Assembly (NCBI GenBank): GCA_902557585.1
Contig: CACEBA010000002.1
Location: 1 to 43,087 of the forward strand
Length of the DNA: 43,087 nt
Direction of reading: 5' to 3'
DNA from: an uncultured Pelagibacteraceae bacterium
Lineage (GTDB): Bacteria > Pseudomonadota > Alphaproteobacteria > Pelagibacterales > Pelagibacteraceae
Position 1 is the stretch's first letter. Each line of letters begins with the position of its first letter. The notes under the pieces were generated by a model, which was not told the origin of the DNA, searched no databases, and saw only the letters and a program-made list of their open reading frames with translations. Both the position numbers and the translations under genes were made by a program. Shown one piece after another: positions 8,249 through 15,873 of this stretch.

Positions 8249-9190
8249 TTATAAAGGTAGGAAACTTGTATCTACAGCTCCATCTGGTGTTCCCATTCCT
8301 TTTAGGAAACCATCAAGATTACCGCTTTCCATAGATTGCTTAGTTTCTTCTGGAGTTAAGAATTTAAATCCATCTAAAGTTTCTTTCATATCAGCAACTT
8401 TCATTTCAGAAGCTTTTGACATAGAGTTCATATCGCTTTTACCAGCTCTATATCTATCATTTGCTTCATGAGTTACTTCAATAAAAGTTCTCAACATTCC
8501 TGGATTTTCCTTCATAAACTTATCTGTTACTGAAGTAATATCTATTCCTAAGATACCCGCATCTCTAGCTTCTTGAACTGTCAATAATCTAGAACCAACA
8601 GCAACTGCAGCTTTGATAGAGTTACCACCAAATAAACATGCCATTACAACATCACCACTAACTAATGCAGCAGCACCTTCTTCAGGATCCATTTGAATTA
8701 TATCCATTTTACTTCTATCAGCTCCAACAACCTTCATACTTTCATCGAAAACATATTCAGCCATTGTTCCAAGTGGTACAGCAACTTTTTTACCTTCTAA
8801 CTCTGAACCGTTTGCTTTAGTAATTCCAGAAGCATTAGATGTAACACAAGTTGTTCCACCCATTCCGTATTCCATAGCAATATCAACTAGTTTGATTGGC
8901 GCATTAGATTTTACAGCGTTGATGAAAGGCACTAAACCCTGTGAGTAAGAAATATCTATATCTCCTGCTAACATTGCATCAGTCATAGCTCCACCATTTG
9001 TGAAGTTTGTCCATTTAACTGGAACACCTAGAGCTTTTGCAAAATTTTTCTTCTGCATGTCCTCTAAATTTGGACTTGGCCATTCTAGAAAATATGCAAC
9101 TCTAACCTCATTTGCTGCCGAATTAGCAACCGAAATTGATAGGTTAAGCGCAAATATAGATCCTAGAATAAAACTTAATATTTTTTTCAT
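8249..9190 (-). CDS. tauA: taurine/sulfonate ABC transporter substrate-binding protein
   Basis: The 313-residue protein begins with a secretion signal (MKKILSFILGSIFALNLSIS, cleavage likely near residue 24) and continues as a TauA/SsuA-type periplasmic binding protein: VRVAYFLEWPSPNLEDMQK, AMLAGDIDISYSQGLVPF, GKKVAVPLGTMAEY and GADRSKMDIIQMDPEEGAAAL. It would capture taurine or a similar sulfonate for TauC/TauB. An AGGGGAATAA ribosome site sits just before the ATG. It is the first gene of the leftward operon and is divergent from the aminotransferase gene at 9401, separated by 210 bases. Binding-pocket specificity cannot be judged by eye. Confidence 0.88.
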   Translation of the reverse strand: MKKILSFILGSIFALNLSISVANSAANEVRVAYFLEWPSPNLEDMQKKNFAKALGVPVKWTNFTNGGAMTDAMLAGDIDISYSQGLVPFINAVKSNAPIKLVDIAMEYGMGGTTCVTSNASGITKANGSELEGKKVAVPLGTMAEYVFDESMKVVGADRSKMDIIQMDPEEGAAALVSGDVVMACLFGGNSIKAAVAVGSRLLTVQEARDAGILGIDITSVTDKFMKENPGMLRTFIEVTHEANDRYRAGKSDMNSMSKASEMKVADMKETLDGFKFLTPEETKQSMESGNLDGFLKGMGTPDGAVDTSFLPL

Positions 9191-9400
9191 TTATTCCCCT
9201 ATGTTTAATTAATTAAATTAATCATATTTAAATTCAATTTTAGATAGAAGTAAAACACTTTATAATGAAGATCTGGATTGCAAATAAATCAATTGTGCAA
9301 TTTAAAGTTGTATATTAATATTGTTCATTATAGGTCAAAATAAATGTAGTAAACAAAACATTTTAGTCTACATATTTTGCTATAACTAAAATTTAAAATT
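9191..9400. promoter_or_regulatory. shared divergent control region of tauABC and the aminotransferase operon
   Basis: This is the longest gap in the window. It must hold promoters for both directions. On the plus strand TATAAC at 9381-9386 is a possible -10 for the aminotransferase operon. Two imperfectly placed inverted repeats stand out: ATTGCA (9277-9282) with TGCAAT (9296-9301), and ATGTAG (9344-9349) with CTACAT (9368-9373), the latter close to where a -35 would lie. They could be operator half-sites. No known riboswitch fold is apparent. Confidence 0.35.
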
Positions 9401-10747
9401 ATGAGCTCAGAAAATAGAACTTCAGTTCCAAATTCTTTAAATGAACATTGGATGCCGTTTACTTCCAATAAAGATTTTAAATCAAATCCAAGATTAATTA
9501 CTGAAGCAAAAGGAGTTTATTTAAAAACTCATCATGGAAAAACCCAAATTGATGCAAGCTCTGGGCTGTTTTGTAATCCGTTAGGTCATGGCAGAAAAGA
9601 AATTACTGAAGCTGTAACAAAACAATTAGAAACTTTAGATTATGCCCAACCATTCCAACAAGGATTTGGTGGATCTTTTGAGCTAGCTACAAGAATCTCA
9701 AAACATACTCCAGGTAATTTAAACAAAATGTTCTACACAATTTGTGGATCAACAGCAGTAGAAACAGCAATTAAAATTGCAGTTGCTTATCATAGAGCAA
9801 AAGGAAATGCTCATAGATTTAGATTTGTAGGTAGAGAGCGTGGATATCATGGAATGAACATTGGATGTGTATCTGTTGGTGGAATGATCAACAATGTTAA
9901 AACTTTTGCAAGTATATTAATGCCTGGTGTTCAGCATATGAGACACACGCATTTACCCGAGCATAAATTTATAAGTGGTCAACCTGAAACAGGTGCAGAT
10001 TTAGCTGATGATTTAGAAAGAATAGCAACTAATTTTGGTCCTGAAAATATTGCAGCATGCATTGTTGAGCCAATTGCTGGATCAACAGGAACTTTAGTGC
10101 CACCAAAAGGATACTTACAAAAATTAAGGGAGACATGTGATAAGCACGGTATACTTTTAATTTTCGATGAGGTGATTACAGGATGGGGAAGAACAGGATC
10201 TTCATTTGCTAGTCATGAGTTTGGAGTAACACCTGATATTATGACAATGGCAAAAGCAACAACAAATGGAGTAGTTCCAATGGGTGTAGTTGCGTGTAAA
10301 GATGAAATTTATGATGGAGTAATGGATGCTTCTCCAATGGGTTCCGTAGAATTATTTCATGGATATACTTATTCAGGAATTCCTGTTGCAGTAGCTGCAG
10401 CTTTAGCAGTACAAGATATTTTTGAAAAAGAAGATATATTTGAAAGAGCAAAAAACTTAGCTCCATATTTTCAAAAGGGATTATTTTCACTCCAAGATTT
10501 AGAGGCTGTAGATAACATTAGGGGATATGGAATGATGGGTGGAATAGATATGAAATTAAACACCAAGCCAGGCAAAGCAGGTTATGAAACTTTTAAAGCT
10601 TGTTATGAAGCAGGAGTAAACTTCAAAGCAACTGGAGACTGTTTAATTATAGCACCACAATTTATATGTGAAAAAAAACATATAGATGAAATTATCGATA
10701 AACTTAGAACTGGTATAACTAATTATCAAAAAAACCAAAAAAATTAG
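9401..10747 (+). CDS. tpa: taurine:pyruvate (omega-amino acid:pyruvate) aminotransferase
   Basis: This 448-residue class III PLP aminotransferase has the glycine-rich CGSTAVETAIKIA (115-127), GRERGYHG (144-151), the PLP-interacting IFDEVITGWGR (254-264) and the Schiff-base lysine in MAKATTNG (K285). The N-terminus HWMPFTSNKDF is typical of omega-amino acid:pyruvate enzymes, including Tpa (taurine plus pyruvate to sulfoacetaldehyde plus alanine) and beta-alanine:pyruvate aminotransferase. The divergent tauABC and the downstream alanine dehydrogenase favour taurine. A dual role with beta-alanine or other omega-amino acids is possible. It is first in a three-gene operon, 28 bases before ald. Confidence 0.85.
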   Translation: MSSENRTSVPNSLNEHWMPFTSNKDFKSNPRLITEAKGVYLKTHHGKTQIDASSGLFCNPLGHGRKEITEAVTKQLETLDYAQPFQQGFGGSFELATRISKHTPGNLNKMFYTICGSTAVETAIKIAVAYHRAKGNAHRFRFVGRERGYHGMNIGCVSVGGMINNVKTFASILMPGVQHMRHTHLPEHKFISGQPETGADLADDLERIATNFGPENIAACIVEPIAGSTGTLVPPKGYLQKLRETCDKHGILLIFDEVITGWGRTGSSFASHEFGVTPDIMTMAKATTNGVVPMGVVACKDEIYDGVMDASPMGSVELFHGYTYSGIPVAVAAALAVQDIFEKEDIFERAKNLAPYFQKGLFSLQDLEAVDNIRGYGMMGGIDMKLNTKPGKAGYETFKACYEAGVNFKATGDCLIIAPQFICEKKHIDEIIDKLRTGITNYQKNQKN

Positions 10748-10775
10748 TTAACTTTAACTTTAATAAAGAAAGCTT

Positions 10776-11894
10776 ATGAAGATAGGCGTACCCAAAGAGA
10801 TTAAACCTCAAGAGAACAGGATAGGGCTTACACCCGAAAGTGTAAAAACCTTAGTTTCAGAAGGACATGATGTTGTTATTGAAAATAATGGTGGTTTTGA
10901 AGCTGGTTTTGAAAATGATCAATACATAAAGGCCGGAGCTAAAATAGCAAACAGTGCTGCAGATATTTTTGATGATGCTGAAATAATTGTTAAAGTTAAA
11001 GAGCCACAAAAAGTTGAAGTAGAAATGATAAGAGAAAATCAAATTGTTTATACTTACTTACACTTAGCAGCAGCTAAAGAATTAACTGAGGGTTTAATAA
11101 AATCAAAAAGTATAAATATCGCTTACGAAACTGTAACCGATAATAACGGGAGATTACCATTGCTTGCACCAATGAGTGCGGTTGCGGGAAGAATGTCTGT
11201 ACAAGCTGGAGCACATTGTTTGGAGAAAAACCAAAATGGTAGAGGATTATTATTAGGAGGCGCACCAGGAGTTGCTGGAGCTACAGTTGTAATTTTAGGA
11301 GGAGGAGTTGTAGGTGAAAACGCTGCAGTTATTGCTACTGGCATGCAAGCTAAAGTACACATAGTTGATAAATCAGAAACCAGATTACAAGAACTTAAGA
11401 AAATATTTGGAGATAAAATTATTCCTGAACAAAGTGATAAAATTGATTTAACTAAATTGGTCTCAGAAGCAGATCTTTTAGTTGGTGGCGTTTTAATACC
11501 TGGAGCTGAAGCGCCTAAATTGATAACTAAAGAAATGATTAAAAAGATGAAGAGAGGGTCAGTTATAGTTGATGTTGCTATAGATCAAGGAGGCTGTGTT
11601 GAAACAAGTAAACCTACAACACATGGTGATCCAACTTATATGGTTGATGATGTAGTACATTATTGTGTTGCCAACATGCCAGGTGGAGTGCCAAGAACTT
11701 CAACAATCGCATTGAATAACGCGACTTTGCCTTTCTTAGCAAAACTTGCAAATAAAGGTTATGAAAAAGCTTTAAGCGAAGATAAAAACTTTTTAGCAGG
11801 TTTAAATGTTTATAAAGGTCATGTGACCTATAAAGCTGTTGCAGATGTATTCGGACACACATATGTTGATCCAGGAGAAGCAATTAAAAACTAA
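10776..11894 (+). CDS. ald: alanine dehydrogenase
   Basis: The 372-residue protein matches NAD-dependent L-alanine dehydrogenase in length and motifs: GVPKEIKPQENRIGLTP with the substrate Arg (R15), VKVKEP (K75), YTYLHLAA with the catalytic His (H96), the Rossmann VVILGGGVVGENAA (171-184) and VDVAIDQGGCVETS. It converts alanine to pyruvate and ammonium. In this operon it would regenerate the pyruvate that accepts the amino group in the preceding transaminase reaction, the standard Tpa-Ald cycle. It is followed after only three bases by the flavoprotein gene, so the two are probably co-translated. Confidence 0.93.
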   Translation: MKIGVPKEIKPQENRIGLTPESVKTLVSEGHDVVIENNGGFEAGFENDQYIKAGAKIANSAADIFDDAEIIVKVKEPQKVEVEMIRENQIVYTYLHLAAAKELTEGLIKSKSINIAYETVTDNNGRLPLLAPMSAVAGRMSVQAGAHCLEKNQNGRGLLLGGAPGVAGATVVILGGGVVGENAAVIATGMQAKVHIVDKSETRLQELKKIFGDKIIPEQSDKIDLTKLVSEADLLVGGVLIPGAEAPKLITKEMIKKMKRGSVIVDVAIDQGGCVETSKPTTHGDPTYMVDDVVHYCVANMPGGVPRTSTIALNNATLPFLAKLANKGYEKALSEDKNFLAGLNVYKGHVTYKAVADVFGHTYVDPGEAIKN

Positions 11895-11897
11895 TAA

Positions 11898-14342
11898 ATG
11901 GAAAAAAAACTACCAACTAGCACAAAAGTAGTTGTTGTTGGTGGAGGGGTAGTTGGCTGCTCAGTTGCTTATCATCTAGCTAAATTTGGATGGAAAGATA
12001 CAATTCTTTTAGAAAGAGATCAATTAACATCAGGTACAACATGGCATGCTGCAGGTCTTGTAAGTCAGTTAGGGCCATCAGCAGCAATTACTAAAATAAG
12101 AAAGTATACTCTAGATCTTTATAAAGAACTTGAAAAAAAAGTAGATCATTCTGCAGGACTAAGGTTGAACGGAGCACTTTCAATTGCCCAACACAAAGGT
12201 AGGTGGCAAGAACTTCTAAGACAAGCCACAACCGCTCAACTTTATAATGTCGATGTAAGAATTTTAAATAAAGAACAAATTAAAAACGAGTATCCAATTG
12301 TTAATACTAACGAGGTTTTAGGGGGAATTTTGATGCCCGGAGATGGAGCAGCGGATCCATCTGGTGTTACACATATGTTAGCAAAGGCAGCAAGATTGGA
12401 AGGAGCTAGAATTTTTGAAAATTCCCCAGTAGAGGAAATTCTGACGAAAAATGGAAAAATAAGAGGTGTTAAAGTTAATGATCAAGAGATTGAATGTGAG
12501 TATATTGTTTTAGCATCTGGAATGTGGTCTAGACAGATTGGTGAAAAAGCTGGTGTAAGTATTCCACTTTATCCGGCTGAACATTTTTATGTAATTACAG
12601 AGCCCATAAAAAACCTTTCTAAAACATTACCAGTAATTAGAGACTTTGATAACAGAACTTATATTAAGGAGGATGCGGGAAAAATATTGGTTGGAATTTT
12701 TGAGGGAAAATCAATACCAGCTTTTAACAACACCAATAAAGTTCCAGAAAACTTTTCTTTTGGAGAATTTCCAGAAAATTTTGAGCATTTTGAACCTTAT
12801 TTAAATTCGGCTTTAAAAAGATTTCCAGTTTTAGAAACCGCAGGAATAAGAAAGTTTTTTTCAGGACCAGAGTCTTTTACACCTGATACAAATACATTAT
12901 TAGGAGAAGTGCCTGAAGTTAAAAACTTTTTTGTTTGCTGTGGTTTGAATAGTATTGGAATAGGAAGTGGGGGAGGTGTTGGTAAAGTTACAGCAGAATG
13001 GTTGATGACTGGTCATATTAATGAAGATATCTTTTGTTACGATATTAAAAGATTTCAAAAATTTCATTCAGAGTTAGGTTTTATTAAAAAAAGAATTACA
13101 GAGTCATTAGGTGATTTATATGGAATGCACTGGCCATTTAAACAACATAAAACTTCTAGAAATATTAAAACCTTACCTCATCACGACAATTTAAAAAGTT
13201 TTGGAGCATGTTTTGGTGTTTCCGCTGGTTATGAAAGACCAATGTGGTTTGCTCTTGATGGTGAAAAATCAGAGTATCAATACAGTTATAATTTTCAAAA
13301 TTGGTATCCTGCTGTGGAGTACGAAACAAGTAATACAGTAAATAATGTAGGTTTATTTGATTTAACTCCATTTTCAAAATTCGAAATTAAATCAGATCAA
13401 GCTCACGAAAATTTACAAAGAATTTGCACAGCAAATATTAAACATGAAGTTGGAAAGTGCACTTATACTCACATGTTAAATGAAGATGGTGGAATCGAAA
13501 CTGATTTGACAGTAATCTGCATTGATTATAATCATTTTAGAATTATCAGTTCAGCAGCCACAAGAGAAAGAGATAAATTTCATATTAAAAAACATTTGTC
13601 AGATAAGATTAATCTTAAAGATGTAACCGATGATTATTGTGTATTTGGTATATTTGGCCCAAAGAGTAGATCTTTAATGCAAGAAATAAGTAAAGAAGAT
13701 TTTACAAACGAAAATTTTAAGTTTGGTTATGCAAAATATATTAAAATCGACGATACAAAAATTTGGGCTCAACGATTATCATACGTTGGAGAACTTGGTT
13801 ACGAATTGTATATAAAAATAACTGAAGCTAAAAAAATTTATGAACTAATTGTCGATAAGGGTAAAAAATTCAATCTTTCTAATTGTGGAATGCATGCTTT
13901 AGATACCATGAGAATGGAAAGTGGTTTTTTGCACTGGGGTCATGATATTTCTCCAGAAGAAAATCAATATCAATCAGGTCTTACATTTACCATTAGTAAT
14001 AAAAAAGAAATAAATTTTATTGGTAAAGAGGCCCTTAAAAAAATTGAGAGTAAAAAAATTGATAAAAGATTTATTATGCTTACACTTAAAGACAATAAAC
14101 CAGGATCACCATTGTTACTTCATGATGAACCTATTTATTTTAAAGATAGAATTATTGGAAGAACTACTTCAGGTAACTACTCTTTTAATTTTAAAAAGAA
14201 TTTAGCTTTTGGATACATAGATAATAATTATTCAACTGAGGAGTTGCTAAGTAATGATATTTTTGTAGAGGTTGAGAAACAAAAATATCAGGCATACTTA
14301 TTAGAAAAACCATTAAAACAAAGTAATTTTAAAAAAATATAA
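11898..14342 (+). CDS. dimethylglycine/sarcosine dehydrogenase-like flavoprotein with GcvT domain
   Basis: The 814-residue protein has the full four-part layout of this family. An N-terminal DAO-type FAD domain (about 10-385) carries GGGVVG (15-20) and SGTTWHAAG, whose His (H50) is at the site of covalent FAD attachment in mammalian DMGDH. A short FAO_M-like linker (SLGDLYGMHWPF) is followed by a GcvT aminomethyltransferase domain (about 450-700, with LDTMRMESGFLHWGHDI) and a GcvT C-terminal barrel. These enzymes oxidatively remove an N-methyl group and pass it to tetrahydrofolate. The gene lies three bases after ald in the Tpa-Ald operon, which suggests a substrate related to taurine, such as N-methyltaurine; dimethylglycine or sarcosine remain possible. 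Confidence 0.85.
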   Translation: MEKKLPTSTKVVVVGGGVVGCSVAYHLAKFGWKDTILLERDQLTSGTTWHAAGLVSQLGPSAAITKIRKYTLDLYKELEKKVDHSAGLRLNGALSIAQHKGRWQELLRQATTAQLYNVDVRILNKEQIKNEYPIVNTNEVLGGILMPGDGAADPSGVTHMLAKAARLEGARIFENSPVEEILTKNGKIRGVKVNDQEIECEYIVLASGMWSRQIGEKAGVSIPLYPAEHFYVITEPIKNLSKTLPVIRDFDNRTYIKEDAGKILVGIFEGKSIPAFNNTNKVPENFSFGEFPENFEHFEPYLNSALKRFPVLETAGIRKFFSGPESFTPDTNTLLGEVPEVKNFFVCCGLNSIGIGSGGGVGKVTAEWLMTGHINEDIFCYDIKRFQKFHSELGFIKKRITESLGDLYGMHWPFKQHKTSRNIKTLPHHDNLKSFGACFGVSAGYERPMWFALDGEKSEYQYSYNFQNWYPAVEYETSNTVNNVGLFDLTPFSKFEIKSDQAHENLQRICTANIKHEVGKCTYTHMLNEDGGIETDLTVICIDYNHFRIISSAATRERDKFHIKKHLSDKINLKDVTDDYCVFGIFGPKSRSLMQEISKEDFTNENFKFGYAKYIKIDDTKIWAQRLSYVGELGYELYIKITEAKKIYELIVDKGKKFNLSNCGMHALDTMRMESGFLHWGHDISPEENQYQSGLTFTISNKKEINFIGKEALKKIESKKIDKRFIMLTLKDNKPGSPLLLHDEPIYFKDRIIGRTTSGNYSFNFKKNLAFGYIDNNYSTEELLSNDIFVEVEKQKYQAYLLEKPLKQSNFKKI

Positions 14343-14405
14343 TTTAAAATTATTAAAATATTAATTGTATTATTTTTTCTTAAGTGGTTAAATTTGGACT
14401 TACAA

Positions 14406-14606
14406 ATGCCACGAAACTACTCAGATTTAAGTAAAGATATTTCTTCAGTTAAAGACACATCGAGCAATCAATCAAAAACTACCGACGTAAATATTTTGCT
14501 TAACAGGGTTAGATTAGATAAACAAAAAACTTTTAAAAAAAAAATATTAGTTTCTCTTTTGACTGTTAGTTTAGTATGTGCGATCACCATTTTTTTGATT
14601 ATTTAG
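14406..14606 (+). CDS. small C-terminally anchored membrane protein (66 aa), unknown function
   Basis: The ATG at 14406 is preferred over an in-frame TTG at 14394, because with it the protein aligns gaplessly with the one at 4249-4446: V-N-I-L-L-N-R at residues 28-34 matches V-D-V-L-K-Q-R at the same positions. A basic linker (KQKTFKKK, 39-46) and a single terminal membrane span (about 47-66) follow. The N-terminal 25 residues are polar and rich in Ser, Asp and Lys. No Shine-Dalgarno sequence is obvious. It sits between the flavoprotein gene and the tRNA. Function is unknown. Confidence 0.55.
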   Translation: MPRNYSDLSKDISSVKDTSSNQSKTTDVNILLNRVRLDKQKTFKKKILVSLLTVSLVCAITIFLII

Positions 14607-14631
14607 GGTATAAAACTAACTTAAAAGTATA

Positions 14632-14659
14632 TTGAAACAATAAAGATTTATATTATAAG
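14632..14659 (+). promoter_or_regulatory. probable promoter of the tRNA gene
   Basis: TTGAAA (14632-14637) and TATAAG (14654-14659) are separated by 16 bases, a good sigma-70-type match, and lie 15 bases upstream of the first tRNA base. Expected transcription start is near 14666. Confidence 0.5.
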
Positions 14660-14673
14660 ACTCCAATACTTAT

Positions 14674-14750
14674 GGCGGGGTAGCTCAGTTGGTTAGAGCG
14701 CAGGACTCATAAGCCTGAGGTCAGTGGTTCGATCCCACTTCCCGCTACCA
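14674..14750 (+). tRNA. tRNA-Met (elongator), anticodon CAT, CCA encoded
   Basis: The 77 bases fold as a cloverleaf. The acceptor GGCGGGG pairs with TCCCGCT (G-U at both ends), the D arm is AGCTCAGTTGGTTAGAGC, the anticodon loop CTCATAA carries CAT, the T arm is AGTGG/CCACT around TTCGATC, and the discriminator A is followed by an encoded CCA. The anticodon stem CAGGA/GCCTG has one mismatch next to the loop (A31 opposite G39). It lacks the three G-C pairs of initiator tRNA and, from memory, resembles alphaproteobacterial elongator Met tRNA more than Ile-CAT. It ends one base before the apt stop codon on the other strand. Confidence 0.88.
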
Positions 14751-14751
14751 A

Positions 14752-15279
14752 TTAATGACCTGGAAAATTAATTAAATTTTCTACTTTATAATTTTTTTTT
14801 ATTAAGTTTTTTGATCCACCTAAATCAAATAAATTAATAACAAATATAAATCCAGCTACTTTTCCATTTGAAATTTCAATTAGTTTTGCTGCAGCTTCTG
14901 CCGTACCACCAGTTGCGATTAAATCATCTACAATTAAAACAGAATCATTTTTTTCTATAGAATCTTTATGCACTTCTATTGTTGCTTTTCCATATTCAAG
15001 TTCAAAATCAACTGAATGCACTTCTGCTGGTAGTTTATTTTTTTTTCTTAGCATGATAAAAGGTTTTTTTAAGAGATAAGAAACTGCAGATGCAAATACA
15101 AATCCCCTAGATTCAATAGCTGCTATTTTATTAAAATTAATTTTTTTAGAACGTTCTAAAATTTGATTAATTGTTTCCCTAAAAGCATTTTCATCTTTAA
15201 TAAGGGTTGTAATATCTCTAAAAAGAATTCCTTTTTTTGGATAATCTGGTATGGATCTAATAAAATTTTTTAAATTCAT
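14752..15279 (-). CDS. apt: adenine phosphoribosyltransferase
   Basis: The 175-residue protein matches Apt throughout: SIPDYPKKGILFRDITTLI near the N-terminus (about 9-27), the PRPP-binding loop VLIVDDLIATGGTA (114-127), IESRGFVFASAV (55-66) and LRKKNKLPAEV. It makes AMP from adenine and PRPP in the cytoplasm. It is divergent, by five bases, from the MTA/SAH nucleosidase gene that would release adenine, and close to speDE, which generates MTA, so the three form a logical salvage set. Length is normal for the family. Confidence 0.93.
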   Translation of the reverse strand: MNLKNFIRSIPDYPKKGILFRDITTLIKDENAFRETINQILERSKKINFNKIAAIESRGFVFASAVSYLLKKPFIMLRKKNKLPAEVHSVDFELEYGKATIEVHKDSIEKNDSVLIVDDLIATGGTAEAAAKLIEISNGKVAGFIFVINLFDLGGSKNLIKKNYKVENLINFPGH

Positions 15280-15284
15280 ATCTC

Positions 15285-15812
15285 ATGAATAAATTATTTG
15301 TTGCAGCTTTAAAAGAAGAAACTCCAGGTTTAGATTATTTTCATCATATTGGTGTTGGAAAAATTAATGCCACATATAATGTTTTAAAATTAATCAATAA
15401 ATATAAACCTGATCAAATAATTAATTATGGAAGTGCTGGCGCAATTAAAAAAGGCCTGTCTGGTATAGTTGAGTGTACAAGTTTTTATCAAAGAGATATG
15501 GATGCAAGGGGACTACTTGACTTAAAATTAGGCCAAACACCTTTTGATAACATTAAGGAGATAATAATATCGAATAAAGGCTTCTCCTGTGGAAGTGGAG
15601 ATAATTTTGTAAAAAATAAAGTTGAAATGGATATAGATCTCGTAGATATGGAGGCTTATGCTTTAGCAAAGGTATGTAAATTAGAAAATATTAAATTTAG
15701 ATGTTTTAAATACATATCTGATAATGCAGATGAGAACGCCACAAACGACTGGATAGAAAATTGCAAAAAAGGTGCAAAACTCTTTCAAAATAAATTAAAA
15801 GAATTTGAATAA
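15285..15812 (+). CDS. short 5'-methylthioadenosine/S-adenosylhomocysteine nucleosidase-like protein
   Basis: At 175 residues it is clearly shorter than typical MTAN (about 230), but key family positions can be found: AALKEET with the acidic residue near position 12, NYGSAGAI (48-55), VDMEAY with Glu133 in place of the usual VSMEA, and ISDNAD with Asp156, the general-acid position. It would hydrolyse MTA or SAH to adenine plus the thioribose. It starts five bases from divergent apt, and speDE follows 61 bases downstream. A missing surface segment or a shifted substrate preference is possible, since the region around residues 75-120 looks compressed. Confidence 0.7.
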   Translation: MNKLFVAALKEETPGLDYFHHIGVGKINATYNVLKLINKYKPDQIINYGSAGAIKKGLSGIVECTSFYQRDMDARGLLDLKLGQTPFDNIKEIIISNKGFSCGSGDNFVKNKVEMDIDLVDMEAYALAKVCKLENIKFRCFKYISDNADENATNDWIENCKKGAKLFQNKLKEFE

Positions 15813-15873
15813 TTATTTTTTAATTGAAAATAAAGGCAATATCTATATCAAGGAAATTAGGTTTAAAAGATAA

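Noticed and set aside
9191..9400. Possible riboswitch (glycine or SAM type) ahead of the aminotransferase or demethylase genes
   Set aside because: I could find no conserved core sequences of those riboswitches, and the gap is AT-rich with only short repeats.
14674..14750. Reading the CAT tRNA as initiator Met or as Ile-CAT (lysidine type)
   Set aside because: It lacks the three G-C pairs at the base of the anticodon stem seen in initiators. The acceptor and D-arm sequence resemble alphaproteobacterial elongator Met, though Ile-CAT is not strictly excluded without an alignment.
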